Shown here: positions 5,705-11,991 of the stretch, in pieces
Layout of the letters: each line of letters begins with the position of its first letter
Numbering within the stretch: the first letter of the stretch is position 1
Notes under the pieces: model-generated
Seen by the model: the letters and a program-made list of their open reading frames with translations, nothing else
The model's database searches: none
Told to the model about the DNA's origin: nothing
Origin: Patescibacteria group bacterium
GTDB lineage: Bacteria; Patescibacteriota; Patescibacteriia; UBA1558; S5-K13
Reading direction: 5' to 3'
Assembly: GCA_028703545.1 (NCBI GenBank)
Contig: JAQVMR010000027.1
Location: 1 to 11,991 of the forward strand
DNA: 11,991 nucleotides
Translations under genes and position numbers: made by a program

Positions 5705-6016
5705 GGTAGACATAAAGCTATTAAATGTAAAATTACAATGATAGTAACAATACCTCAAATGTTGAATATATTTTTTAAGGGCCAATCAGCATATTATGAT
5801 ATTTATCATGATAATCAAAAGTATGGTTCCGAAACCTACTTAATGATTGCCCGGAACATTTTTGAAGCTTTAAATATTCAAATTGAGTTTAATGATACAA
5901 CTCAATTTGAGCGAATTGAAAAAATCGTTACCCACGGGCATTATCATGATACAAGATATATAATACATGCTTTAGAAGAGATGTTTTATAAGCCAAAAGA
6001 AAGAAATCTTATCTAG
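5702..6016 (+). CDS. Hypothetical protein (104 aa), single-domain paralogue of the preceding gene
   Basis: Function unknown. The protein corresponds to the N-terminal domain of the preceding 206-aa product. Shared landmarks are the opening IPQMLNIFF segment, an IQIEF strand matching the upstream protein's KIEIT or FKLTV, and a THGHYHDTRYII block with histidines at about 78, 80 and 82; the H-Y-x-x-x-Y-I pattern is common to both. The clustered histidines could suggest metal or nucleotide binding, but this is speculation. No TM segment or signal peptide. The start is fixed by a strong AAAGGAG in a leader nearly identical to that of the upstream gene. Spacing is 12 bp to the gene before and 9 bp to the gene after, so all three are likely co-transcribed. 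Confidence 0.75.
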   Translation: MGRHKAIKCKITMIVTIPQMLNIFFKGQSAYYDIYHDNQKYGSETYLMIARNIFEALNIQIEFNDTTQFERIEKIVTHGHYHDTRYIIHALEEMFYKPKERNLI

Positions 6017-6025
6017 GAGGATAAA

Positions 6026-6451
6026 ATGCACAGTGAAGAAGAGTATGAGGAAATAAAAAAAGAAAATTCAAAACTATCATATTATTTATACGCGTGTAAA
6101 CTTATATCGATTGGCGTCTCTTTAATCCTAATAATTATAGCTGTGTCGATATGCTATACCTTTCTAGATTCAATTAATAAACTAAAAATCGATTTAGAGT
6201 GTGAAAGAGAAAATTGGTATCTAGCTCCACGTGACTACATTTCTCTCTCAATGGGGGCAAAGAATATTCAAATTTCAAACGGACTTGTCTTTATACAATA
6301 CAAAGACAGTCTAGAAATTAGACCATTAAAATCAAGGGATGAGGAATATAAAAGTATTGGCGTTTCTATAGACAAAATAGTCAGACAAGATTGGCTATTT
6401 AGAAAACTTAAAGATGGAAGAGTAATTAGCTATCCAATCAGAGAAAACTAA
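6026..6451 (+). CDS. Hypothetical single-pass membrane protein (141 aa)
   Basis: No recognised family. A charged N-terminus (HSEEEYEEIKKEN) precedes one strong TM segment at about residues 23-47 (ACKLISIGVSLILIIIAVSI). A soluble C-terminal domain of about 90 residues follows, with likely beta content: ISLSMGAKNIQISNGLVFIQY, then SLEIRPLK, then a C-terminal WLFRKLKDGRVISYPIREN. Positive-inside reasoning is ambiguous because both flanks are charged. Its Shine-Dalgarno AGGAGG (6015-6020) overlaps the stop of the preceding gene, which indicates translational coupling. It is the last gene of the cassette; a strong terminator begins 3 bp after its stop. Confidence 0.75.
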   Translation: MHSEEEYEEIKKENSKLSYYLYACKLISIGVSLILIIIAVSICYTFLDSINKLKIDLECERENWYLAPRDYISLSMGAKNIQISNGLVFIQYKDSLEIRPLKSRDEEYKSIGVSIDKIVRQDWLFRKLKDGRVISYPIREN

Positions 6452-6454
6452 ATA

Positions 6455-6488
6455 AAAAAATGGCTCTGAACCAACAGAGTCATTTTTT
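6455..6488. terminator. Bidirectional intrinsic terminator between convergent genes
   Basis: A 14-bp stem (6455-6468 with 6475-6488), with one G-T wobble and a 6-nt loop AACCAA, has an A-run on the left arm and a T-run on the right. It therefore terminates both the rightward cassette (stop at 6451) and the leftward operon (stop at 6502). Confidence 0.92.
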
Positions 6489-6501
6489 ATTTAAAAAATA
6501 A

Positions 6502-7512
6502 TTATTTATCAAACAATGTCTTAGCCAAATCCCAATATTCAGAATTCCCTTGAGTTTTGCGTAAGTACCACCACTCTACTCCCCATAAATAAATTTTATT
6601 CAAATCACTATTAATTGCAAATTGCAAATTAGCTCTAAATTGATTTATATCAAAAGATTTATTTGATTCCTCGTGAACTATATCTTTTAATGTTCCATTT
6701 GGAACCCATGGTTCAGCCTGAAGTTCACTTACATTCATTTTGTATTGTGACATTCCAATTAATTTTGCTTTCCATTTATAAAAACCAGCTGGCCATGGAT
6801 ATCTGAAATAACCGAAAAACTGATTCCACACAACTCTATACATTGTTGTTCCAAAATAATCTCCAATTTTGCTCTCTCTTCTCCATGTGCTTAATTCTCC
6901 TGATGCGGTAATAAGTATTGGCTTTGAATCAAGGTTTCTGACAAGCGCAACTTCTTTCTTCAAAAATTCTTCATCTCCATTTGGACACTTGCCAAAAGAA
7001 TTTAAAAGTGGTTCATTTTCAAGCTGCCACATAACTATTTCACCACGATTCTTATATCTATTTATAACTTCTTCTAACATTGTCATGGTTCTGTCTTTTG
7101 TATAATTTACTCCTTTTACACTTGCCCAAACTGGCGCATGACATTCTGGCCAACGAGGAAGTCGCCAACCAACATTTGCAATAAATTTTACATTTCTTTT
7201 TGCGCCCTCATCAAAAATAAAATCATAATCAGAAAAATTAAATTCCTGATAACGGGGTTCTATTTCATCCCAATAAATTGGTATTCTAATTTGACGAATT
7301 TTCAAATCATCGAGCATTGCAATGTATACCTCTTTCCAAGAAAGTCCCATTTCTTTACAAATTTTTGTTGAAAATGTAACTCCCCAATATTCAGAAGATA
7401 CATTTAAATCAATATTCTTTGGATAATGTTTTGCAAATTTTAAATACCATAACAAAAATACAACAACTATAAACCCCAAATAAATAAGCATTTTTTTCTT
7501 AGTTAATTTCAT
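6502..7512 (-). CDS. Membrane-anchored glycoside hydrolase-like TIM-barrel protein (clan GH-A type)
   Basis: A 336-residue protein with an N-terminal anchor (basic KLTKKK, then a hydrophobic stretch at about 8-24) and an extracytoplasmic barrel. Clan GH-A (GH5/GH42-like) marks are RIPIYWDEIEP at 76-86 followed by FNFSDYDFIFDEG, an IANVGW strand at 111-116, and the strand-4 acid/base motif WQLENEP (E167). There is an ITASGE strand at 201-206, YFGTTMYR at 219-226, and SELQAEPW at 262-269, where E263 or E267 is the likely nucleophile. The final strand has IYLWGVEWW. These features predict retaining hydrolysis of a beta-linked glycan, but the substrate cannot be deduced. Its start is 3 bp from the stop of the EamA gene, so it is the last gene of the leftward operon and ends at the bidirectional terminator. 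Confidence 0.85.
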   Translation of the reverse strand: MKLTKKKMLIYLGFIVVVFLLWYLKFAKHYPKNIDLNVSSEYWGVTFSTKICKEMGLSWKEVYIAMLDDLKIRQIRIPIYWDEIEPRYQEFNFSDYDFIFDEGAKRNVKFIANVGWRLPRWPECHAPVWASVKGVNYTKDRTMTMLEEVINRYKNRGEIVMWQLENEPLLNSFGKCPNGDEEFLKKEVALVRNLDSKPILITASGELSTWRRESKIGDYFGTTMYRVVWNQFFGYFRYPWPAGFYKWKAKLIGMSQYKMNVSELQAEPWVPNGTLKDIVHEESNKSFDINQFRANLQFAINSDLNKIYLWGVEWWYLRKTQGNSEYWDLAKTLFDK

Positions 7513-7515
7513 AAT

Positions 7516-8451
7516 TTATTTTGCCACAAAAAACAACCCGATTCCTATTAATAATATTGCAATGATTTTTTGAATTATAATTGATTTTGAAATATCTTCT
7601 TTTATCGCTCGTGGTTTAAACATTGTAATAATAAAACCAAGAACAATTAAAAAAACATACTGAATTCCCTGCATTGCATTTACGAGCGCAACAGATCCAA
7701 GCGCTATAGCATAATTTTGTAATACAAATCCTACTCCAGCTAATCCCTGATTTCCAAAAAATAGTAATTTATTTTTACCCTTCATTAAACTTTTAAAACT
7801 ATTAAATATGGCAATTCTGTCAGATTTATTTATCAAAAATGTTAAAACTGCAATAAGTGTCCCGAGCCTTATCCATATAAATCCAGACCAAAATGGTTGA
7901 ATTGAATATAAATATTTTGTTCCTATAAAAAATAAGGCATAGAAAAGTGCTGAAAGTATTGCTTCAATAATTCCTCTTTTTGGATTATCGTCAGTCATGC
8001 CAAACATTACAGAAATTTTATGCCACAATGTTTTTTTATTTGGAAGCCATGCAATAATAATTGTTCCAACAATAAGCAATGCAATTCCAAGCCACTGATT
8101 TTTAGTAAAAACTTCTCCTAAAATAAAAATTGACATAATTACTGTAAAAATAGGTATTGTTCCCCCCACCAGAGTTATCATTTTTGATGTATCCCCTATT
8201 TTTAAAGATCTATACATAAAGGTAAGGGCAATTGGAAAAAATGCTCCAACTAAAATATTTAACATTAATATTCTCCAGCCACACCATACAAGAAAAAATG
8301 GCGATAAAAGCACTACCGCACAACCCAAAACTCCTACAAAAAAAGTATAGGCCTTGCTGTTTGGAATCATATTTCCCAAAATAAATTTGTCCGCCAAATT
8401 TACAATAGCCAAAATAAAATACGAAACTATTACGATTATTAAAAAATTCAT
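7516..8451 (-). CDS. EamA/DMT-family transporter (10 TM)
   Basis: A 311-residue integral membrane protein of the drug/metabolite transporter superfamily. It has the usual two EamA halves of five helices each. The first half includes LADKFILGNMIP after helix 1, IALTFMYRSLKIGDTSKM, then the conserved GGTIPIFTVIMSIFILGEVFTKNQWLG region with the E of 'GE' before helix 5. The second half starts at about residue 163 (IIEAILSALFYALFFIGTKYLY) and contains GVGFVLQNYAIALGSVALVNAMQG, typical of helix 8 to 9, and a long last helix. The substrate is unknown; relatives export amino acids, nucleosides or drugs, or carry glycolipids. It lies 41 bp after the OLD-family gene and 3 bp before the glycoside hydrolase, suggesting co-transcription. 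Starts in an AAAATTATG context with no strong Shine-Dalgarno. Confidence 0.9.
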   Translation of the reverse strand: MNFLIIVIVSYFILAIVNLADKFILGNMIPNSKAYTFFVGVLGCAVVLLSPFFLVWCGWRILMLNILVGAFFPIALTFMYRSLKIGDTSKMITLVGGTIPIFTVIMSIFILGEVFTKNQWLGIALLIVGTIIIAWLPNKKTLWHKISVMFGMTDDNPKRGIIEAILSALFYALFFIGTKYLYSIQPFWSGFIWIRLGTLIAVLTFLINKSDRIAIFNSFKSLMKGKNKLLFFGNQGLAGVGFVLQNYAIALGSVALVNAMQGIQYVFLIVLGFIITMFKPRAIKEDISKSIIIQKIIAILLIGIGLFFVAK

Positions 8452-8492
8452 AATTTTTTTATTCCAATAAAAGGAATTTTTTACTTATTAAA

Positions 8493-9809
8493 TTATAACA
8501 ATGAAATAACTTCTCTTATGTTTTTCATTTTTGGTGAATTAAATTCTGTTTCTGTAATTAAATTTACAGCATATAATGCACTTAGCGCCTTACTATCATT
8601 TCTTTGATATTTTTTAGGGTAATTATCTTCTAAAACCCCATTTGGAAAAATAAAAATTCCATTTTGTTTTAACTGTGCTGTGTCCCTCAAATTAATATTT
8701 AAATTAAGACGATTAATTAAACTTTCCAAATATCCGCCTTTTAACATATCTCTATCAAAAACCATTATAAATGGGATATTAAAAATTTTTAATAAATCCG
8801 AGTAAACAACAGCATTTCCCTTTCCATATGTTTGAACAACTTTTATATCTTTACCCCCCTTATAAAATCTATTTATAAGGCCCCTGAAAAGAAGTCTATC
8901 TGAAATTCCCTCAACTATCAAAACCTTGTCTGCAAAAAACATTTCCATATTATCTGAATTCATTTCCTCTGTTAATCTTTCTTTATTAAACTTTGCCCCA
9001 GTGTAATCATATGCTCTTGTTGATTTTTCATCACGAACAACTCGAACTAAATTAGGAATAGTTTTTGCTGATATAAAAAGAGAAGTGTGTGTTGTAAAAA
9101 AAACCTGAGCCAAACTTGAATTTTGTATAGCGTTTAATAAATTTTTTATAAGTGCTGGATGTAGATGATTTTCTGGTTCATCTATTAAAACAATATGATA
9201 TTGTGGATGATAAATATATAGTAGTATTGTAAAAACTCTTATAAATCCAGAACCCAAATGATCAATAGTTGCACGTCTATTACCCTCATATAAACCAGCG
9301 TGTTCAAAATGTAGATCCATGGCCTCTTCATTTGCTGTAATTTTTGGAAAATGTTTTTTTAAAGCATTTTGAAATAGTTTTAAATTTTCTGGATAATTAA
9401 AAATAGATTTAAAATCTTTTTCAATCGATTTTATGTCCAAAAAAGATTCTTCGTTTAATTTTTTAAGCTTTTTTGAAAATTTTTCTGCACATCTTAAATA
9501 ATCAACCTCTCTATTCTTAAAAATTAACGTTCTTTTATTTACTTCTAATTTTAGAATTGCATTATTTTCTGGAAAATTAAATTCTTTTTTTTCTTTATCA
9601 GAAAATTCTATATTTAATTCAATATTTGACTTATTATAAAAAACATAAGTATTGTCGAGTTCTGGACAAAGAGCAATTTGAATTGCATTTAAAATGCTTG
9701 ATTTGCCACAATTATTTTGACCAATAAAAGTATTAACATCTGAGAAATCGAGATGCATTTTATCTTTTATGCTCTTGTAAAAATTTATTGTTAAATTTTT
9801 TATTCTCAT
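8493..9809 (-). CDS. OLD-family ATP-dependent endonuclease-like protein (AAA ATPase plus TOPRIM)
   Basis: A 438-residue protein with the OLD domain order. The ABC-type ATPase has Walker A GQNNCGKSS (30-38), a signature-like LGSG (185-188), Walker B IVLIDEPENHLHP (206-217) and switch histidine TTHT (H241). The TOPRIM domain follows: DKVLIVEGISD with E300, then FDRD (D352, D354), then LEDNYP with E394. These residues match the metal-binding set of active OLD nucleases. The family includes phage P2 Old and GajA of the Gabija defence system, which cut DNA. The protein is shorter than classical members (about 580), with a reduced region between the Walker A and signature motifs. No UvrD-like helicase (GajB) is adjacent, so it looks like a stand-alone (class 1-like) OLD. 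The start is 2 bp from the stop of the glycosyltransferase-like gene, indicating translational coupling. Confidence 0.88.
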   Translation of the reverse strand: MRIKNLTINFYKSIKDKMHLDFSDVNTFIGQNNCGKSSILNAIQIALCPELDNTYVFYNKSNIELNIEFSDKEKKEFNFPENNAILKLEVNKRTLIFKNREVDYLRCAEKFSKKLKKLNEESFLDIKSIEKDFKSIFNYPENLKLFQNALKKHFPKITANEEAMDLHFEHAGLYEGNRRATIDHLGSGFIRVFTILLYIYHPQYHIVLIDEPENHLHPALIKNLLNAIQNSSLAQVFFTTHTSLFISAKTIPNLVRVVRDEKSTRAYDYTGAKFNKERLTEEMNSDNMEMFFADKVLIVEGISDRLLFRGLINRFYKGGKDIKVVQTYGKGNAVVYSDLLKIFNIPFIMVFDRDMLKGGYLESLINRLNLNINLRDTAQLKQNGIFIFPNGVLEDNYPKKYQRNDSKALSALYAVNLITETEFNSPKMKNIREVISLL

Positions 9810-9811
9810 AA

Positions 9812-11149
9812 TTACAATAAATGAATTTCATTTGCCTCAACAATTTTTCTCTTGAATACAATATCCTCAATATGATAAGCACCGAGCTTCGGTGCATTTA
9901 AAAATCCGTTCATAGCCGCCTCTGCTAACCATCCAGATTCTAACCAATCAAAAAGCCACTCATCTACATACTCTGGATTTAAACTATTAACCCCGGCTCC
10001 TATATACAAAAGCCAGTCTCTGTTATAATCTTCCTGGGAGCCAACCGGATCTGAAATAATGATTGGAATTCCTAGTCCACTAAAAAATGTTAACTCAGAT
10101 GGTTTTGTCCATAATACATCTGTTGTTCTCAGTGCCAAATTAAAATCTCTAAAATATTCAAATTTATTTGTACTATAAATAATATTTACATTTTTTGTTT
10201 TATCTAATTTATTTTTTATTAAAATATTTTGATAAAATAAATAAACATCATTTCTATTCCCTGCAACCAAATTTAATCTTAACTTTCCCGTTGTAATTTT
10301 CCTTTGTAATTTCTGTAAAATTATTGCTCCTATTTCTCTCTGAGCACCAGCACCACCAACCGCAAAAGTAATTGTTAGTGGATGTTTATTTTTCTTAATT
10401 TCTTTAACTGGACAGACGTAATCCTCTATTAATTTACGATATTTTTTCCTATAAATACCACATGGATCTAAATTAAACAATCTTGCTCTCAGGTCTGTTT
10501 TTATTGTTTTTAGTGATTCTCCGCCAATATTCTCCTTTGGTAATGGAAATCCTGTTATATATATATTTTCCTTTTTTACTCCGTATAAAATTAACCTTTC
10601 TTTCACGCGTTTATTTGGAACTAAATATTTTATTCTGCTTTCTTTTGGTTTTGGTGGTGCCCAGGCACGAGCCACATCAGCATCACAAACAATACAATAA
10701 ATATCATTTTTATATCCCCAGTATTCAGCAAAATAAGCTGGTACAAAAAAAGTCGTTACAAATGGCAATGGATTTTGATTTAATTCTTCTATTAGTCTTT
10801 TTCCGAGCCCCCCCCTTACTTGATTATAAAACCATTTTTGTTGAGAAGAATTTTTTGAAAGATCTCTTTTTGGATAAAAAGGTTCTATTTTTTGAAAACT
10901 ATCCATTATAGCAAATGCTACCCTACCTATCATTGAAATATTTTTAAACCTTGAAATTATTTCATACCAGTATCTTCCACCACTCCATTGTTTTTGCTCT
11001 TTTTTACTTATTCCTTTATATTTATTTGCATTTATAATTCCACCCTCTGAAAAATCAAGTAATGGAGATGCTGCTCTTTGGTGACCATAACCCATATCAA
11101 CAGCAACAACATACATTTTATATTTATTGTTATTTTTGTTTTGAACCAT
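9812..11149 (-). CDS. GT-B fold glycosyltransferase-like protein (MurG/MGDG-synthase type)
   Basis: A 445-residue protein with two Rossmann-like halves. The N-terminal strand and loop VVAVDMGYGHQRAA (14-27) resembles the GGGH-type acceptor loop of MGDG synthase and MurG. IYCIVCDADVARAW (150-163) and KYLVPNKRVKERL continue the first half, and ITGFPLP (198-204) marks the crossover. The second half begins at about 257 with LTITFAVGGAGAQREIG, followed by LNLVAGNRND, and ends with the donor-site pattern TKPSELTFFSGLGIPIIISDPVGSQEDYN (two consecutive segments, 348-376), as in GT28 C-terminal domains. No TM segment, so cytoplasmic or peripheral at the membrane. Donor and acceptor are unknown; nucleotide-sugar transfer to a lipid or cell-envelope acceptor is an inference. 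It lies 20 bp after pilB/gspE and 2 bp before the OLD gene in the leftward operon. Confidence 0.8.
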   Translation of the reverse strand: MVQNKNNNKYKMYVVAVDMGYGHQRAASPLLDFSEGGIINANKYKGISKKEQKQWSGGRYWYEIISRFKNISMIGRVAFAIMDSFQKIEPFYPKRDLSKNSSQQKWFYNQVRGGLGKRLIEELNQNPLPFVTTFFVPAYFAEYWGYKNDIYCIVCDADVARAWAPPKPKESRIKYLVPNKRVKERLILYGVKKENIYITGFPLPKENIGGESLKTIKTDLRARLFNLDPCGIYRKKYRKLIEDYVCPVKEIKKNKHPLTITFAVGGAGAQREIGAIILQKLQRKITTGKLRLNLVAGNRNDVYLFYQNILIKNKLDKTKNVNIIYSTNKFEYFRDFNLALRTTDVLWTKPSELTFFSGLGIPIIISDPVGSQEDYNRDWLLYIGAGVNSLNPEYVDEWLFDWLESGWLAEAAMNGFLNAPKLGAYHIEDIVFKRKIVEANEIHLL

Positions 11150-11169
11150 TATATTATTTTAATTAAATT

Positions 11170-11991
11170 CTAATCCGCTACACTAAATACTTCTTCTATT
11201 GATGTAATCCCATCTTTTGCTTTTAAAAGCCCGTCCTGAATCATTGTAACCATTCCATTTTTTTGAGCCAGATCCTGAATTATATATTCAGAAACCTTAT
11301 TATTTAAAACAACTTCTTCTATTTCTTTTGACATTATTAATATTTCATAAATTCCTATTCTACCCTTATATCCCAATCCATGACATTTATCACACCCCCT
11401 ACTTTTATAAAACTTTAAATTGTCCAATTCTTCTTTGTCTAATTTTGAACCAGAATTAACTGGTATTTGATTTAAAATATTTAAAACTTCCGTAGTCTTA
11501 GTATTGTCTAATTTTTGCTCTTCTTTACAATAAGGACAAAGCTTTCTAACCAATCTCTGACCTATTATGGCATTAAGTGCCGGGGAAAGTAAAAATGGTT
11601 TCACTCCCATTGCTAAAAATCTTGGAATGGCTCCTGATGCAGAATTTGTATGAAGAGTTGAAATAACTAAATGTCCGGTTAAGGCAGCATTTATAGAAAT
11701 ATCGGCTGTCTCTAAATCTCTAATTTCTCCAACCATAACAACGTCTGGATCTTGTCTTAAAACTGACCTAAGACCCATTGCAAAGCTATAATCAATATTT
11801 TTATCAATCTGAGACTGATTTATACCCTGTAATTTATATTCAATAGGGTCCTCTAGTGTTATAATTTTTTTCTTTGGGGAGTTTAATTTAGTTAAAATCG
11901 CATAAAGAGTTGTTGTCTTACCGCTCCCAGTTGGACCTGTTGTTATTATCATTCCATTTGGTCTATCAATTTGTTTTTTTATATCAACAAA
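11170..11991 (-). CDS. pilB: Type IV pilus / type II secretion assembly ATPase, C-terminal part (5' end outside window)
   Basis: Hexameric cytoplasmic motor that powers pilin polymerisation. The frame is open to the right edge: 13 codons upstream of the internal Met at 11952 read like the family (RPNG before MIITTGPTGSGKT), so the true start lies outside. The 273 visible residues include Walker A GPTGSGKTT (19-27), the Asp box LEDPIEY (46-52), Walker B RQDPDVVMVGEIRD (79-92) and the His box TGHLVISTLHTNSA (105-118). There is also a CxxC pair (C152, C155) and a second pair CDKCHGLGYKGR (C200, C203), the zinc-binding tetracysteine site typical of PilB/GspE. The linker between the pairs is long, as in GspE/PilB. 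PilT is excluded by the zinc site. pilB and gspE cannot be told apart from this fragment; CPR genomes usually carry the pilus type. Confidence 0.93.
   Translation of the reverse strand, partial: FVDIKKQIDRPNGMIITTGPTGSGKTTTLYAILTKLNSPKKKIITLEDPIEYKLQGINQSQIDKNIDYSFAMGLRSVLRQDPDVVMVGEIRDLETADISINAALTGHLVISTLHTNSASGAIPRFLAMGVKPFLLSPALNAIIGQRLVRKLCPYCKEEQKLDNTKTTEVLNILNQIPVNSGSKLDKEELDNLKFYKSRGCDKCHGLGYKGRIGIYEILIMSKEIEEVVLNNKVSEYIIQDLAQKNGMVTMIQDGLLKAKDGITSIEEVFSVAD

Noticed and set aside
5597..5785. 62-codon - strand ORF
   Set aside because: It runs across the junction of two + strand genes with good ribosome binding sites and has no features of its own.
2894..6454. Insertion sequence or integrated element with defined ends
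   Set aside because: The block looks accessory, but I found no transposase, integrase, terminal inverted repeats, target-site duplication or tRNA attachment site.
6869..7371. Two + strand ORFs of 77-78 codons
   Set aside because: Both are antisense to the glycoside hydrolase, whose catalytic motifs confirm the - strand.
8493..9809. Gabija defence system
   Set aside because: The GajA-like domain order is present, but no UvrD-like GajB gene is adjacent on either side.
10483..10911. 142-codon + strand ORF
   Set aside because: It lies wholly inside the well-supported glycosyltransferase-like gene on the other strand, and its product is a low-complexity Leu/Phe-rich translation typical of antisense AT-rich DNA.
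1..11991. CRISPR array
   Set aside because: No regularly spaced direct repeats were seen; the only notable longer direct repeat is the two-copy translation leader at 5044 and 5679.

Overview
The window is strongly AT-rich on both strands. Most genes lack a clear Shine-Dalgarno sequence (many start in an 'attATG' context), and the proteins are short versions of bacterial housekeeping families. Bacterial features are a PilB/GspE-type pilus ATPase, cofactor-independent phosphoglycerate mutase, sigma70-like promoters and intrinsic terminators. Together with a TrmB-like regulator and a cellulase-like TIM-barrel protein, they suggest a Candidate Phyla Radiation (Patescibacteria/Parcubacteria-like) genome. 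That assignment is inference; no rRNA or tRNA is present to test it.

Layout. (1) Positions 2-2852, + strand: a compact operon of gpmI (5' end outside the window), a YccU-like CoA-binding protein, a CNNM/CBS membrane protein without the usual C-terminal domain, and a small membrane protein. It ends at a terminator at 2865-2893. (2) Positions 2894-6453: an accessory block. It holds a 56-residue acidic ORF (-), a 16-bp perfect palindrome, a consensus promoter driving a roughly 108-nt highly structured RNA with its own terminator (+), a DUF3800 RNase H-like protein (-) whose 3' end overlaps that RNA, and a TrmB-like regulator (-). Divergent from the regulator is a three-gene cassette of unknown function (+), set apart by strong Shine-Dalgarno sequences and containing two related proteins with a duplicated leader. 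A bidirectional terminator at 6455-6488 closes the block. (3) Positions 6502-11991, - strand: a tight run transcribed leftward. The order is pilB/gspE (5' end outside the window), a GT-B glycosyltransferase-like protein, an OLD-family ATPase/TOPRIM protein, a 10-TM EamA transporter and a membrane-anchored glycoside hydrolase.

How they may work together. Block 1 is central metabolism and membrane maintenance. Block 3 mixes cell-surface functions (pilus motor, glycosyl transfer, transport, glycan cleavage) with a nuclease-type ATPase of a family known in phage defence. Block 2 is the most novel part. The structured RNA is supported by promoter, nested helices, wobble pairs that fix its strand, and terminator. 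It lies beside an RNase H-fold protein and a small acidic protein, with a palindromic operator-like site on the RNA promoter. Whether these form one system is untested.
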